DNA of 64,000 bases, taken from assembly GCA_036732005.1 (NCBI GenBank), contig DAINDF010000014.1, forward strand, positions 17,241 through 81,240, given 5' to 3'. Position 1 is the first letter of the stretch. The number at the start of each line of letters is the position of its first letter. Below are positions 8,901-16,758 of the stretch, piece by piece. Source of the DNA: UBA1926 sp036732005 (GTDB lineage: Bacteria > Planctomycetota > Phycisphaerae > Phycisphaerales > UBA1924). Under the pieces are notes generated by a model, which was not told where the DNA came from, did not search any database, and saw nothing but the letters and a program-made list of their open reading frames with translations. A program made the translations under genes and the position numbers.

Positions 8901-9590
8901 CAGCACCGAGGTCCGCATCGACCGCATCGTGTTGGCGAACTTCTCCCCGAAACGCGCCGCGCGGTCGCCAAGCCGGGCCCGGCTCGCGGGGTGCTCGAGC
9001 AGCTTCACCCCGAGCGCGAGGATGCCCTCGAGCCCGCGGATGGACGCGCCGATCGCGGCCTGATCCTCGGCCTCGGTCAGCAGCACGAAGTTCGTCTTCT
9101 CCATCCACGCGCTGTGGTCGACGCGCTCGAAGACCGCCCGCAGCAGCCCGAGATCGGGCTCGAAGCAGACGACCGCCCCGACCTCGCCCAGCCGCTCCGC
9201 GAGTGCGCGGCAGTGGTAGCCCGCGCCGAACCCGAGCACGCACACGCCCCCGTGCCCGACCACATCCACCGATTCGGCGAGCCGGGCCGCCTCGGTCAAC
9301 GGACGCCGCCGGCTCGCGAGCACCCGCTGCGAACCCGCCGGGCCCGGGCCCGAGAGCCCGAACGGGTCGGCGATCTCCGAGGCCGCCTCGTGCAGCACGA
9401 GCCCGGGCTCGGCCTCCTCGCTCGGGACCCATTCGAGGCTCGGCGAGGGTTGGGCCTGCGCGATGCGGGCCGCGGCCGCCGGGCTGGTCCGCGCGATTAC
9501 CCGGAGGTTGCGGTCGAGGACCCCGCTCCCGGTGGAGATGCCCCCGAGCGTGCCGAGGTCGAAGGTGAATTCGTTGGAAAACGCGTCCAT
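5937..9590 (-). CDS. MAF/DUF115-type glycan protein fused to an NTP-transferase-like and a cysteine-less radical-SAM/SPASM-like domain
   Basis: A 1217-residue protein with at least three parts. Residues 1-about 600 match the MAF/DUF115 (MptE-like) family of flagellin glycosylation factors: a GFGAGYHCRAL nucleotide-binding turn near 117 and SAGPSLERN near 268, then LVGQDLGFTDGQYYA. Residues about 690-930 resemble a cytidylyl/NTP-transferase domain (VAALLGYDHEINGLGLPRGG). Residues about 960-1217 follow a radical-SAM trace (LTLDGVGDPLMHPGLF, then GVDVLSVDLLATSPATYVRMAGVDRYD), ending in a SPASM-like tail near the C-terminus. The cluster-binding CxxxCxxC is absent: LVLELCTGRLAGG stands in its place. 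The tail and order recall spirochaete spiro-SPASM proteins, which I recall lying beside DUF115 genes. A role in flagellar or surface glycan addition is inferred. ATG start has GGAGCG upstream. Confidence 0.8.
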   Translation of the reverse strand: MDAFSNEFTFDLGTLGGISTGSGVLDRNLRVIARTSPAAAARIAQAQPSPSLEWVPSEEAEPGLVLHEAASEIADPFGLSGPGPAGSQRVLASRRRPLTEAARLAESVDVVGHGGVCVLGFGAGYHCRALAERLGEVGAVVCFEPDLGLLRAVFERVDHSAWMEKTNFVLLTEAEDQAAIGASIRGLEGILALGVKLLEHPASRARLGDRAARFGEKFANTMRSMRTSVLTALVRSQASLRNMVMNADFYASSPGIADLAGAGYGRPAIVVSAGPSLERNIELLADPRVREHAVIIAVQTVLKPLLRRGIRPHFVCALDYHELSKRFYEGLTAADVEGVTLVVEPKANPSILESFPGRILCVQEQMLDQILGPELAGQKWPLKAGATVAHLCAYLGRHMGCDPLVLVGQDLGFTDGQYYAANAAIHEVWAGELGPMRTLEMFEWERIVRSRSLLRRAEDLQGRPIYTDEQMATYLAQFEVDFAADEQRGLRVIDATEGGVRKAHTTVMTLAEALERHADGERFAPPPPRGGRERAAVSAAVCARLEAVARQADEVESCSRRAAGILREMIAPGATPSGVDRLIDEVYKVRDEVVRHEPAYGLVQFMNQAGALRRFRADRSIQLDTAMDEQERQRKQIERDISNVEWTADAAAELARLLRGSASAVRGERARETTDPAPTPEQLEARPDRRVAALLGYDHEINGLGLPRGGPTVSEPPLRATVRRLLRAPGLDEIVVMTGAPQAAAAALGEIASGPRVAIEPVDAGALRARTRAIGRARLMSPDAWRGAMGGVSCYDESFDPRLAGEVMAKRGLDAAVLVGADWMLVDPALVAAVVDRYREQPETVHLALTQAAPGLAGLLLDREAIAQMGEGQAHAANYATVGGLLSYLPIAPQADPVSKAFCVPVHHTVRNAGRRFVPDTPEGVSLIEGAIDRLGDRWERADAEAVVAASVDRAPAAPRHLVLELCTGRLAGGIFGQWRRTATPGGGERPVLALDSATRIIEAFAAGRPDTVLTLDGVGDPLMHPGLFGVVAAARAAGVGLVHLRTDALADAFDADRLVSCGVDVLSVDLLATSPATYVRMAGVDRYDLVKSRVEALLERRGSAGGLPGVWVVPRITRCDEVYEEIEPFYNGWLMAACSAVIDPIPDGAVMPESARIRALPLPALARMRRLRETLLVRSDGRACDAEGNPAGDLLDEPFERVWRAIWRERGERVAA

Positions 9591-9743
9591 GGGTCGCTCC
9601 GCCCCGCCGCTCGCCCCGGTCCTCCGGGACGCCCGGCAACCGCCGGGCTACGGTGGTCTGCACGGGGGGCGCACCGCGACCCTCCGCGTGAACAAGGCAT
9701 CGGCGACCCCGGCGACCTGCCTGTAAAGAAGGCCGCACTCCCC

Positions 9744-10400
9744 ATGCACCCCCCGCTCCTGCTCGCGCAACTCGGGGACTGGGTCAACCCGCCCGTCCCG
9801 CCCCTGCCGCAACCGGGCATCCTGACTCGGTTTGCGCTCGAATCGCCGACGACCCCCGCGGTCGGGCTCCTCCTCGTGGGTCTGCTGGTGCTGATCGCCC
9901 TCAACGCGCAGGGAAGGCTGCGCGAGGGGCTGCTCGCCGCGGCCGGGGCGATCGTCGCCGCCGGCGCGTTCATGCTCACCGCGATGCTGGTCGAGACCGA
10001 CCGCGAGCGGCTGCTCGCGCGGCAGGACGCCCTGGTCCGCGCCGTCGCCGGGGTCGATCTCGCCGCCCTCGACGAGCTTCTCGCGGCCGACGCCCGGATG
10101 CGGGCGACCAGGCTGGTCGCGGTCCGCGAGAGCCTCTCGCGCGACGCGATCATCAGCACGGTCGACCTGGCGCTCGGCAAGCTGTACCCGGTCTCCGGGG
10201 TGGCGCTCATTGAGCGCCAGGGCGTGATCGACGGGCGAAACGCCGCGCGCACGCAGGCGTATGTCAGCGTCCAGCCCCGCGACGGGCAGAAGACCCTCGC
10301 CTGGGTCGCGATCGCGTGGCGTCTCGAGGGCGACGGCGCGTGGCGGGTGATCGAGATCGAGCCGCTCTTCATCAGCGGCGTGATGCCCTACCAACCCTGA
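9744..10400 (+). CDS. Two-pass membrane protein with a probable NTF2-like C-terminal domain
   Basis: A 218-residue protein; the ATG has AAGAAGG 11 bases upstream. Two hydrophobic segments lie at about residues 38-57 (VGLLLVGLLVLIAL) and 66-85, and the rest is soluble. The C-terminal part has the pattern of an NTF2/SnoaL-like domain: helix LDELLAADARMRATRL, then strands ending VAIAWRLEGDGAWRVIEIEPLF. That fold is inferred from pattern only. It is divergent from the large DUF115 fusion, 153 bp away, and convergent with the lipoprotein at 10412. Function unknown. Confidence 0.75.
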   Translation: MHPPLLLAQLGDWVNPPVPPLPQPGILTRFALESPTTPAVGLLLVGLLVLIALNAQGRLREGLLAAAGAIVAAGAFMLTAMLVETDRERLLARQDALVRAVAGVDLAALDELLAADARMRATRLVAVRESLSRDAIISTVDLALGKLYPVSGVALIERQGVIDGRNAARTQAYVSVQPRDGQKTLAWVAIAWRLEGDGAWRVIEIEPLFISGVMPYQP

Positions 10401-10411
10401 GAGCGGCCCGC

Positions 10412-11416
10412 CTAATCCGGGATGAGCACCAGCCGGCTCTCCTGGAGCCTCGCCTGGGCCTCGGCCCCGCGGGCGACCTCGCGGACGCCCCGCCCGTTGA
10501 CCAGGTTGTGCGGGTGCCGCGCCCTGACCTCGGCCAGCCTCCGGCTCTCGATGGGCGGCGCCACGCTGGTGTCCAGATCCCCGTCGTTGAACAGCCCGAC
10601 GGTCACCATGCTCCCGTTGGGCCCGTGATAGAAAAAGGCCTGCTCCCCCTCGCGCCTGAGCCGTTCGACGGCCTCCTCCGCGGCCTTGCGGAACGCCGCG
10701 AGATCGGCGGGGCTGGGGCGCTGGTTGTCCTCGCGCGCGTACGCCGCGATCTGGAGCGTGTACCGGTGCTCGGCCCCGTGGAGCCCCTTGGCCCGACGCA
10801 GATCGAACCGCCCCAGCCGATCCGATTCGGGGGTCGGGACCGATTCCGGCGCCAGCACCGCGCCGGCGAAGGGGCGGCGCCCCCCGACCTCGGCCTCGCG
10901 GACGCGGTGCAGGTCGGCCTGGGCCCCGGCCGACCCCGGGTCGGCGTACCGCCCGAGGACAAGACGCGCGGGGCGATCACCCTCCGCCGGGAGCACCCGG
11001 ACCTCCGTGCCCCCCAGCGCCCGGGCGTACTCCGCGGCGAGCACCTCCGGGCGGCTTTCGAACGCCGGTGGAACCGTGCCGAGCAGGATGGTGAACGCCG
11101 AGGCGCCGTCGGGTGATCCCGGATTCTGGTCGTCGGCCCCGGGGTCGCGCTCCGTGAAGAGGAGGCGTCCCTCGTCGGCGAGGCGAGGGTCGGGTTCGGC
11201 GGTCTTCGGCGTGCCGCCACACCCGGTCAGGGGGACGATCAGGAGGAGAAGCGCAAGGGCTGCGGGGAGCCCGGCCGGCGCGCGGCGTGTTCGGTGGGAG
11301 GAGTCCCTACCCGGTTGTGGGTTGGGGGTGGCATGATCGGGCGGAAACACCCTAACACAACTGAAAAACATTGTCGTCCGAGCCGCGGTTATTGCACGCA
11401 AACTCTTGTGAGACAT
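10412..11416 (-). CDS. Lipoprotein with SPOR-like segment, unknown function
   Basis: Up to 334 residues. A signal peptide with positively charged RTRRAPAG, a Leu-rich core and lipobox LTGC marks a lipoprotein with acylated Cys at about residue 66 of this frame. The true start is probably downstream of the frame's first ATG: a GTG at 11350 would shorten the leader. The mature part has FTILLGTVPPAF...EYARALGG....RLVLGRYADPGSA, the strand-helix-strand spacing of a SPOR (peptidoglycan-binding) domain, and a second similar segment YTLQIAAYAREDN...FFYHGPNGSMVTVGLF. Two SPOR-like units would suit a septal or envelope role, but this is inference. Confidence 0.7.
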   Translation of the reverse strand: MSHKSLRAITAARTTMFFSCVRVFPPDHATPNPQPGRDSSHRTRRAPAGLPAALALLLLIVPLTGCGGTPKTAEPDPRLADEGRLLFTERDPGADDQNPGSPDGASAFTILLGTVPPAFESRPEVLAAEYARALGGTEVRVLPAEGDRPARLVLGRYADPGSAGAQADLHRVREAEVGGRRPFAGAVLAPESVPTPESDRLGRFDLRRAKGLHGAEHRYTLQIAAYAREDNQRPSPADLAAFRKAAEEAVERLRREGEQAFFYHGPNGSMVTVGLFNDGDLDTSVAPPIESRRLAEVRARHPHNLVNGRGVREVARGAEAQARLQESRLVLIPD

Positions 11417-11567
11417 GGTGTTGATGCTCCTTGAGACCCAGATCGGATTTTGCAGCGCACGCGCCCCACCCGTCGATACTCACGCCCAGAGCGGTGGTTC
11501 GGCCCAACCACCGGAAACGACGAAGAGGAAGCAGCCCCGGCCGAGGGGGCCGCGAAGGAGCGTACGA

Positions 11568-11849
11568 ATGACCGAACTCCCGCCCATTCAAGCCGCGTCC
11601 GCCGGTCGGATCACCCCGGCCGAGCAGCAGGCCGATCGGCCCGCGGAGCGCCGGGCGGCCAAGCCGCGCCGGGGGGATGACCGCGTCGAGGTGTCCGACG
11701 CGGCGCGATTCCTGGCGAAGATGAACGCGATGCCGGAGATCCGGGCCGAGCTGGTCGATCGGGTCCGGGGCGAGATCGCCCGCGGGACCTACGACACGCC
11801 GGAGCGATTCGATCTGGCGGTGGACGCGATGATCGACGAGATGAACTGA
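11568..11849 (+). CDS. flgM: FlgM-like anti-sigma factor
   Basis: A 93-residue protein with an ATG preceded by GAAGGAG at 11553-11559. The N-terminal half is polar and probably disordered, as in FlgM. The C-terminal part, VEVSDAARFLAKMNAMPEIR then RVRGEIARGTYDTPERFDLAVD, matches the FlgM pattern of VxxSxxA...L..MPEIR..RV..I...I..G.Y. FlgM holds the flagellar sigma factor FliA until export. No other flagellar gene is adjacent, though the DUF115 flagellin-modification-like protein lies 2 kb upstream. The frame is open further upstream, but the ribosome site and the conserved part favour this start. It ends at a strong terminator. Confidence 0.82.
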   Translation: MTELPPIQAASAGRITPAEQQADRPAERRAAKPRRGDDRVEVSDAARFLAKMNAMPEIRAELVDRVRGEIARGTYDTPERFDLAVDAMIDEMN

Positions 11850-11873
11850 GCACGGCCCGGGGTGCTGGAACCG

Positions 11874-11897
11874 ACGCCGGGCTCGCCCGGCGTTTTT
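11874..11897. terminator. Terminator between flgM and the ROK kinase gene
   Basis: ACGCCGGGC pairs perfectly with GCCCGGCGT, followed by a run of T. The T run abuts the stop codon of the convergent ROK gene at 11897. Confidence 0.8.
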
Positions 11898-12877
11898 CAT
11901 GCGCGGGCGTCGAGGCGTTCGAGGGCGATGAAGGCGGCGCCGACGACGCCGGCGTTGTCCTCGAGGGCGCTGGCGACGACCTCGACCTGCTTGCAGACCG
12001 CGGGGAAGGCCTCCTTCTTCACGGCGTCGCGGACGCGGGTGACGAAGGGCTCGCCGATCGCCTCGGTCAGCCCGCCTCCGAGCACGATCTTCTCGAGCGA
12101 GAGCAGCGTGACCACGCCGGCGAGCATGATGCCCAGCCGGGTCGCGGCGTCGTGGACGATCTCGACCACGAGCGCGTCGTTCTTGCGGTAGGCGTCGGCG
12201 ATGGTGCGGCTCTTGATCTTGCCGAGCTTGCCCTCGACGAGATCGGGCACGATCGATGCCCGCCCCGCCTCGATGAGCTGGCGGACCCGGTTGCAGATGG
12301 CGGTGCGGGAGCAGTTGTGCTCGACGGAGCGGACTCCCGGCGGGTTCATCTGGTGCATGATCATGTGCCCGACCTCGCCCGCGGTGAGGAAGTGCCCGTA
12401 GAAGAGCTGGCTGTTGAGGATCAGGCCCCCGCCGACGCCGGTGCCGACCCAGACGCCCATGAGCTGGCGGGCCCCGCGTCCGGCGCCCTGCTTCCACTCC
12501 CCGTAGACGGCGACATTGACATCGTTGTCGAGGAAGACGGGCCGGCCGAGCCGGTCGGAGAGCAGGCGTGCGACGGGCTCGTCGACCCACCGGAGGTTGA
12601 CGGCCTCGATGACGACGCCGGTGTTCGGATCGACCGGGCCCGGGGCCCCCATGCCGACGGCGGCGACCTGGTCGAGGGGCACCCCGGCCGACTTGCACGC
12701 CTCGTTGACGCCGTCGGCGATGCGGGCGAGAACAGCGTCCCGCCCCTCTTCGGCGCCGGTCTTCCGCTTGGCGCGGCTGAGGACCTTGCCGTCGGCGCCC
12801 ACGACGCCGATCTGGACATTGGTCCCCCCGAGGTCGATGCCCAGGAACTTGCGCTGGTCGTTGGCTGCGTCGGTCAT
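11897..12877 (-). CDS. ROK-family sugar kinase (glucokinase-like)
   Basis: A 326-residue ROK protein that probably phosphorylates glucose or a related sugar. The ATP phosphate loop DLGGTN is at 15-20, the catalytic Asp is Asp119 in LDNDVNVAVYGE, and GTGVGGGLI (145-153) and the GEVGH His171 are present. No N-terminal HTH, so it is an enzyme rather than a ROK repressor. The usual zinc-binding CxCGxxGCxE motif is altered to HNCSRTAICNR (187-197), keeping only two Cys. The start overlaps the ispE stop by four bases (ATGA), so ispE and this gene are read as one unit. Confidence 0.88.
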   Translation of the reverse strand: MTDAANDQRKFLGIDLGGTNVQIGVVGADGKVLSRAKRKTGAEEGRDAVLARIADGVNEACKSAGVPLDQVAAVGMGAPGPVDPNTGVVIEAVNLRWVDEPVARLLSDRLGRPVFLDNDVNVAVYGEWKQGAGRGARQLMGVWVGTGVGGGLILNSQLFYGHFLTAGEVGHMIMHQMNPPGVRSVEHNCSRTAICNRVRQLIEAGRASIVPDLVEGKLGKIKSRTIADAYRKNDALVVEIVHDAATRLGIMLAGVVTLLSLEKIVLGGGLTEAIGEPFVTRVRDAVKKEAFPAVCKQVEVVASALEDNAGVVGAAFIALERLDARA

Positions 12878-13815
12878 GCCCGGTCCCCTCGCGGATAGCC
12901 GCCCTCCCGCCCAAACGGGCGGATAGGAACATAGGTCGGGCGAGCCGACCTGACGATTGACCCCGGAGCGAGTGACGCGGCGAGATCGGCCCGGTCATCG
13001 AAGCAGAAGAGCGTCGACCCGCTGCCCGAGACATGCACGGGGACACCCAGACCCTCGGTGAGCGCGCGCCGCAGGCCCGCCAAGGCCGGACGGACCCGCT
13101 CGGCGGGCTCGGCCAGATCGTTGAACAAGTCGGCCGGGTCGAGGCCCGGGGCGCGGGCGAGGCGGTCGACGGCTTCGGGGCGGAAGGGCCGCGGCGCGGC
13201 GTCGAAGGTCCGATAGACCTCGCCGGTGGGGCAGCCGAAGGGGGGGCAGATCAGCAGGACCGGGGCGTCGGGTGTGCGGGCGTCGAGCCGCTCGACGGCG
13301 TCTCCCAACCCGGTGACGAGCGCCGGGCGCGGGGGATGATCCGGCGGGCGGTCCTCGTCGATGAAGAACGGGATGTCGCTGCCGAGACTGTGGGCGAGGG
13401 CGGAGAGGGCGCCCGGCGCGGGCGAGAGTTCGAAGGCCTGCGCCAGCCCCCGGAGGACCGCGGCGGCGTCGCTCGAGCCTCCCCCGAGCCCCCCGCCCGC
13501 GGGGATCGACTTGGTGACGCGGATCACGCAGGGCAAGGGACCCGCGACCGCCTCGAGGGCCCGGTGGGCCCGGGTCGCCAGGTCGGACTCGACGGGCCAC
13601 TCGACCGGCGACCCGGACTGCCAGCGGACCTCGACGCGGGAGGTCGAGCCGGGCGGGAGCGGCTCGATGCGGACCTCGTCGGCCAGGTCGATGGGGACCA
13701 TCCAGGAGGCGATCGGGTGGAACCCGGCACCGGGCCCCCGGGCGATCGGCGGCCCGACGGCCAGCGCCAGGTTGAGCTTGGCGTGCGCGGGCAGCGTGAC
13801 GGGTCGTCGGGACAC
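12874..13815 (-). CDS. ispE: 4-diphosphocytidyl-2-C-methyl-D-erythritol kinase
   Basis: A 313-residue GHMP kinase of the MEP isoprenoid pathway. It phosphorylates CDP-ME on the 2-hydroxyl. Lys13 in HAKLNLAL, the GHMP phosphate loop PAGGGLGGGSSDAAA (105-119) and catalytic Asp147 in GSDIPFF are the IspE hallmarks, and VSGSGSTLF near the C-terminus is the third GHMP motif. The GTG at 13815 is chosen because it places the conserved AHAKLNL near the N-terminus as in the family; upstream sequence in frame is Pro/Arg-rich and implausible. It overlaps the ROK gene by four bases and is divergent from the Nif3-like gene at 13884. Confidence 0.9.
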   Translation of the reverse strand: MSRRPVTLPAHAKLNLALAVGPPIARGPGAGFHPIASWMVPIDLADEVRIEPLPPGSTSRVEVRWQSGSPVEWPVESDLATRAHRALEAVAGPLPCVIRVTKSIPAGGGLGGGSSDAAAVLRGLAQAFELSPAPGALSALAHSLGSDIPFFIDEDRPPDHPPRPALVTGLGDAVERLDARTPDAPVLLICPPFGCPTGEVYRTFDAAPRPFRPEAVDRLARAPGLDPADLFNDLAEPAERVRPALAGLRRALTEGLGVPVHVSGSGSTLFCFDDRADLAASLAPGSIVRSARPTYVPIRPFGREGGYPRGDRA

Positions 13816-13883
13816 GCGTGGATGGTATCGGGCGGGGGCGGGGGCCCGGGGACGGGGGTAGACTCGGGACGGAAAGGGCGGGT

Positions 13884-15053
13884 ATGTCCAAGACGGTCTC
13901 GGCACTGGTGGAGGCGATCGAGGCGTTCGCGCCGCTGGAGGGCGCCGAGCCATGGGACCGCGTCGGCCTGCATGTGGGCGACCCGGCGCGGGCGCTGACG
14001 GGCCCGGTGCTGCTGACGATCGACCTGACCGAGCGCGTGCTGGACGAGGCGGTCGGGATGAAGGCCTCGGCGATCGTCGCCTATCACCCCCCGATCTGGA
14101 AGCCGCTGGAGCGGCTGACGAGCCGGACGACCGCGGAGCGGATCGTGCGCGGGGCGATCGAGGCGGGGATCGCGATCTACAGCCCGCACACGGCGCTGGA
14201 CTCGGCCCGCGGGGGCGTGACGGACTGGCTGTGCGAGGGCATCGCGGGGACGACCGGCCCGGCGGACGACCCGCGGATCAACTGCGACATCCGGGCGCTC
14301 GCGCCGCAGATGGTGCAGGCCAGGTCGGCGCAGGTGAAGCTGGTGGTGTTCGTGCCGCGCGACGCGGTGGAGCAGCTGCGCGGCGCGCTCGCGACGGCGG
14401 GCGCGGGGCAGATCGGTGAGTACGCGGTCTGCTCGTTCACGACCGAGGGCGAGGGGACCTTCCTGGGCTCGGACGCCTCGAACCCCGCGGTGGGGCGGGC
14501 CGGGCGGCTGGAGCGCGTGAAGGAGCTGCGCTTGGAGATGGTCTGCTCGCGGTCGGCGCTCCCGCTGGCGATCGAAACGCTGCGGCAGTTCCATCCGTAC
14601 GAGGAGCCCTCGTTCGACATCTATGAGCTCGCGCCCAAGCCGAGCCGGGCGACCGGGACGGGGCGTCGGCTCGTGCTCGACCAGCCCGCGACGGTGCTGG
14701 AGGTGGGGTCGCGGCTGCAGGCGCACCTTGGGGTGAGCCGGCTGAAGTACGCGTTGCCGGAGGGGATCGACGAAGACTCGCCCCTGCACAAGATCGGCGT
14801 GGTGCCCGGGTCGGGCAGCGACCTGGCCGATGTCGCGGTGCAGGGGGGGTGCCAGCTGTTCGTGACCGGCGAGATGACCCACCACGCGGTGATCGGGGCG
14901 ACGGCGCGGGGGATGGCGGTGCTGCTCGCGGGGCACACGAACACGGAACGCGGGTTCCTGCCCCGGTTCGGGCGTCGCCTCGCCGCGGGCCTTGAGGGCG
15001 TGGAATTCCGCATCAGCCGGGCGGACCGGGACCCGCTGGTGGTGCTGCGTTGA
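13884..15053 (+). CDS. Nif3-like dinuclear metal-centre protein, long form with PII/CutA-like insert
   Basis: A 389-residue DUF34/Nif3 (YbgI/YqfO) protein. Metal-ligand motifs occur in the expected order: AYHPPIW and SPHTALDSA in the N-terminal half and GEMTHHAVIG and GHTNTERGF in the C-terminal half. Between them, QVKLVVFVPRDAVEQLRGAL to HPYEEPSFDIY is the PII/CutA-like insert of the long (YqfO) form. The family forms toroidal hexamers; its function is debated, with GTP cyclohydrolase-like or metal-chaperone roles suggested. The ATG is preceded by GGAAAGGGCGGG, and a GTAGACT element lies about 25 bases upstream. Confidence 0.92.
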   Translation: MSKTVSALVEAIEAFAPLEGAEPWDRVGLHVGDPARALTGPVLLTIDLTERVLDEAVGMKASAIVAYHPPIWKPLERLTSRTTAERIVRGAIEAGIAIYSPHTALDSARGGVTDWLCEGIAGTTGPADDPRINCDIRALAPQMVQARSAQVKLVVFVPRDAVEQLRGALATAGAGQIGEYAVCSFTTEGEGTFLGSDASNPAVGRAGRLERVKELRLEMVCSRSALPLAIETLRQFHPYEEPSFDIYELAPKPSRATGTGRRLVLDQPATVLEVGSRLQAHLGVSRLKYALPEGIDEDSPLHKIGVVPGSGSDLADVAVQGGCQLFVTGEMTHHAVIGATARGMAVLLAGHTNTERGFLPRFGRRLAAGLEGVEFRISRADRDPLVVLR

Positions 15054-15176
15054 GGGTAGAGCCGGCGCGAACTTGGCCTTTCCCGCTTCGTCTCCTGTCT
15101 TTCCCGCTTCGTCTCTGGGCGAGGGCGCGGTAGGCTGGTTGCCCCGGGCCGGTGTGGCTCGGCGAAGGAGGGAACG

Positions 15177-16616
15177 ATGTTCAAGTCGCTTGGTTTGGCC
15201 GGGGCGTTGGCGTGCGCGGCGGGGTCGGCGTTCGGGCAGTGCGGCGGGTACACGCCGTTTGTGATCTACACGGAGATCCCGGGTCACCCGACGGCGCAGG
15301 TGCCGGGGAGCGGGGGGCAGGAACTCACGGCGCTGCTCTCGCTCTACGCGAGCCCGAACGGGCAGCACTGGGTGTTCAAAGGGTTCGTGGGCGCGTCGCT
15401 GGATGTGATCGTCGCGGGGTCGGGGCTGACGGGCTCGGTCGTGGCGATCGAGGGCGGCGCGACGCCGATCGCGGGCTCGACGCACTCGTTCGTCGACTCG
15501 GACTGCGGGATCAACGACTCGGGGCACTACGCCTACGGGTCGCGCCTCAACGGGGCGACGACGACGACCGACGAGGTGATCTTCCTCTTCGACGGGACGC
15601 AGCAGATCACCGCGGTGCGCGAGAGCGACCCCGCCCCGGGGCTCTTCGACCCGACCGGCGCGGGCGACGAGGTCTTCGGCAACAGCCTCAACTCGACGCA
15701 TGTGCTCAACGACGGGACCGTCGCCTTCCGCGCCGACCTGATCGCGAACATCCCGACCGATTACCGCTCGGCCCTCTACCACGGCTCGACGGTCCGGTCG
15801 CAGGAAGGAACGAACGCCGCCGAGGGCGACCCCATCGATTCGTTCGTCGCGCTGAGCGGGAACACCTTCTCGTCGAGCGCGGACGGGTCGGTCTGGGTGG
15901 CCGAGGCGGACATCCTGCCCGGCACCGGCTCGATCGAGGCGGTGCTGGTGAACAACGAGGTGCGTCTGCGTGACGGGGACATGCTGCCCGGCGCGGCGCA
16001 GGCGATCGACGCGGTCTTCGCGGTGGATGTCGACGATGTCGGCAACTGGTTCGCGCGGGGCGACTTCCCGGACGACACGGACTGGGTCGTGCGCAACGGG
16101 GATGTCATCGCGATGACCGGGATGCCGATCACGACCGGCAGCGCCGAGACCTGGGGCGACACGATCGTCGCGATGAACGGGCTGGGGAACGACTACCTCG
16201 TCGCCGGCAACACCAGCGGGGGCGGGCAGGCGCTCGTGCTCAACGGGACGACCGTCGTGGCCCGGCAGGGGGACCTGATCCAGCTCGACGGGTCGACGCA
16301 GGTCGAGATCGCGACCTTCTCCGCCGAGGATGTCGCCCTGACCGACGACGGACGCGTCCTCGCGTTCGTCACGCTCAACGAGCCCGGCACGGGGACGGGG
16401 CTGGGCGACGCGTTCGTTGAGTGGGCCCTGGTCGCCGGGTGCAACCCGGCCGATATCGCGGCGCCGTGCGGCGTGCTCGACCTGGCCGACATCAACGCGT
16501 TCATCGCGGGCTTCCTGGCGCAGGACCCGATCGCGGACCTCGCGGCCCCGTTCGGCGTGTGGGACCTGGGCGATGTCGGCGCGTTCGTCAACGGGTTCGT
16601 GAACGGATGCCCGTGA
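15177..16616 (+). CDS. Secreted protein with C-terminal GC-type dockerin module
   Basis: A 479-residue exported protein: signal peptide 1-20 (ending AFGQ), a long beta-rich body, then a dockerin-like module at about 423-479. The module has two degenerate calcium-loop/helix units (DIAAPCGVLDLADINAFI and DLAAPFGVWDLGDVGAFV) framed by Cys at each end (CNPAD and NGCP). The body contains repeated phrases such as VLNDGTVAFRADL and ALTDDGRVLAFVTLNE, a pattern of beta-propeller-like repeats of secreted planctomycete proteins. It has no recognised catalytic motif. Ribosome site GGAGG precedes the ATG. Two 17-base direct copies of CTTTCCCGCTTCGTCTC lie upstream (15077 and 15099). A terminator follows. 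Confidence 0.85.
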   Translation: MFKSLGLAGALACAAGSAFGQCGGYTPFVIYTEIPGHPTAQVPGSGGQELTALLSLYASPNGQHWVFKGFVGASLDVIVAGSGLTGSVVAIEGGATPIAGSTHSFVDSDCGINDSGHYAYGSRLNGATTTTDEVIFLFDGTQQITAVRESDPAPGLFDPTGAGDEVFGNSLNSTHVLNDGTVAFRADLIANIPTDYRSALYHGSTVRSQEGTNAAEGDPIDSFVALSGNTFSSSADGSVWVAEADILPGTGSIEAVLVNNEVRLRDGDMLPGAAQAIDAVFAVDVDDVGNWFARGDFPDDTDWVVRNGDVIAMTGMPITTGSAETWGDTIVAMNGLGNDYLVAGNTSGGGQALVLNGTTVVARQGDLIQLDGSTQVEIATFSAEDVALTDDGRVLAFVTLNEPGTGTGLGDAFVEWALVAGCNPADIAAPCGVLDLADINAFIAGFLAQDPIADLAAPFGVWDLGDVGAFVNGFVNGCP

Positions 16617-16623
16617 AATCGTG

Positions 16624-16642
16624 AACCGGTCGGCCGGTTTTT
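16624..16642 (+). terminator. Intrinsic terminator after the dockerin protein
   Basis: AACCGG-TCGG-CCGGTT stem-loop followed by TTT, 7 bases after the stop at 16616. Confidence 0.6.
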
Positions 16643-16758
16643 GCGAATCAACTCTCGATTGACGCCGGCGGCGTCGATAGGCTGACCTGACCTATCGGCG
16701 CCGTTTCCGTCGGCGGGTGTGTCCGAGAATGTCCTTCGAAGGTGTCCGGGGAGGTGTC

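Noticed and set aside
5907..9743. Very long plus-strand open frame opposite the DUF115 fusion
   Set aside because: Arg/Pro/Gly/His-rich translation with no motif; it arises from strong G/C third-position bias of the real minus-strand gene. Only its last 219 codons (from 9744) are kept as a real gene.
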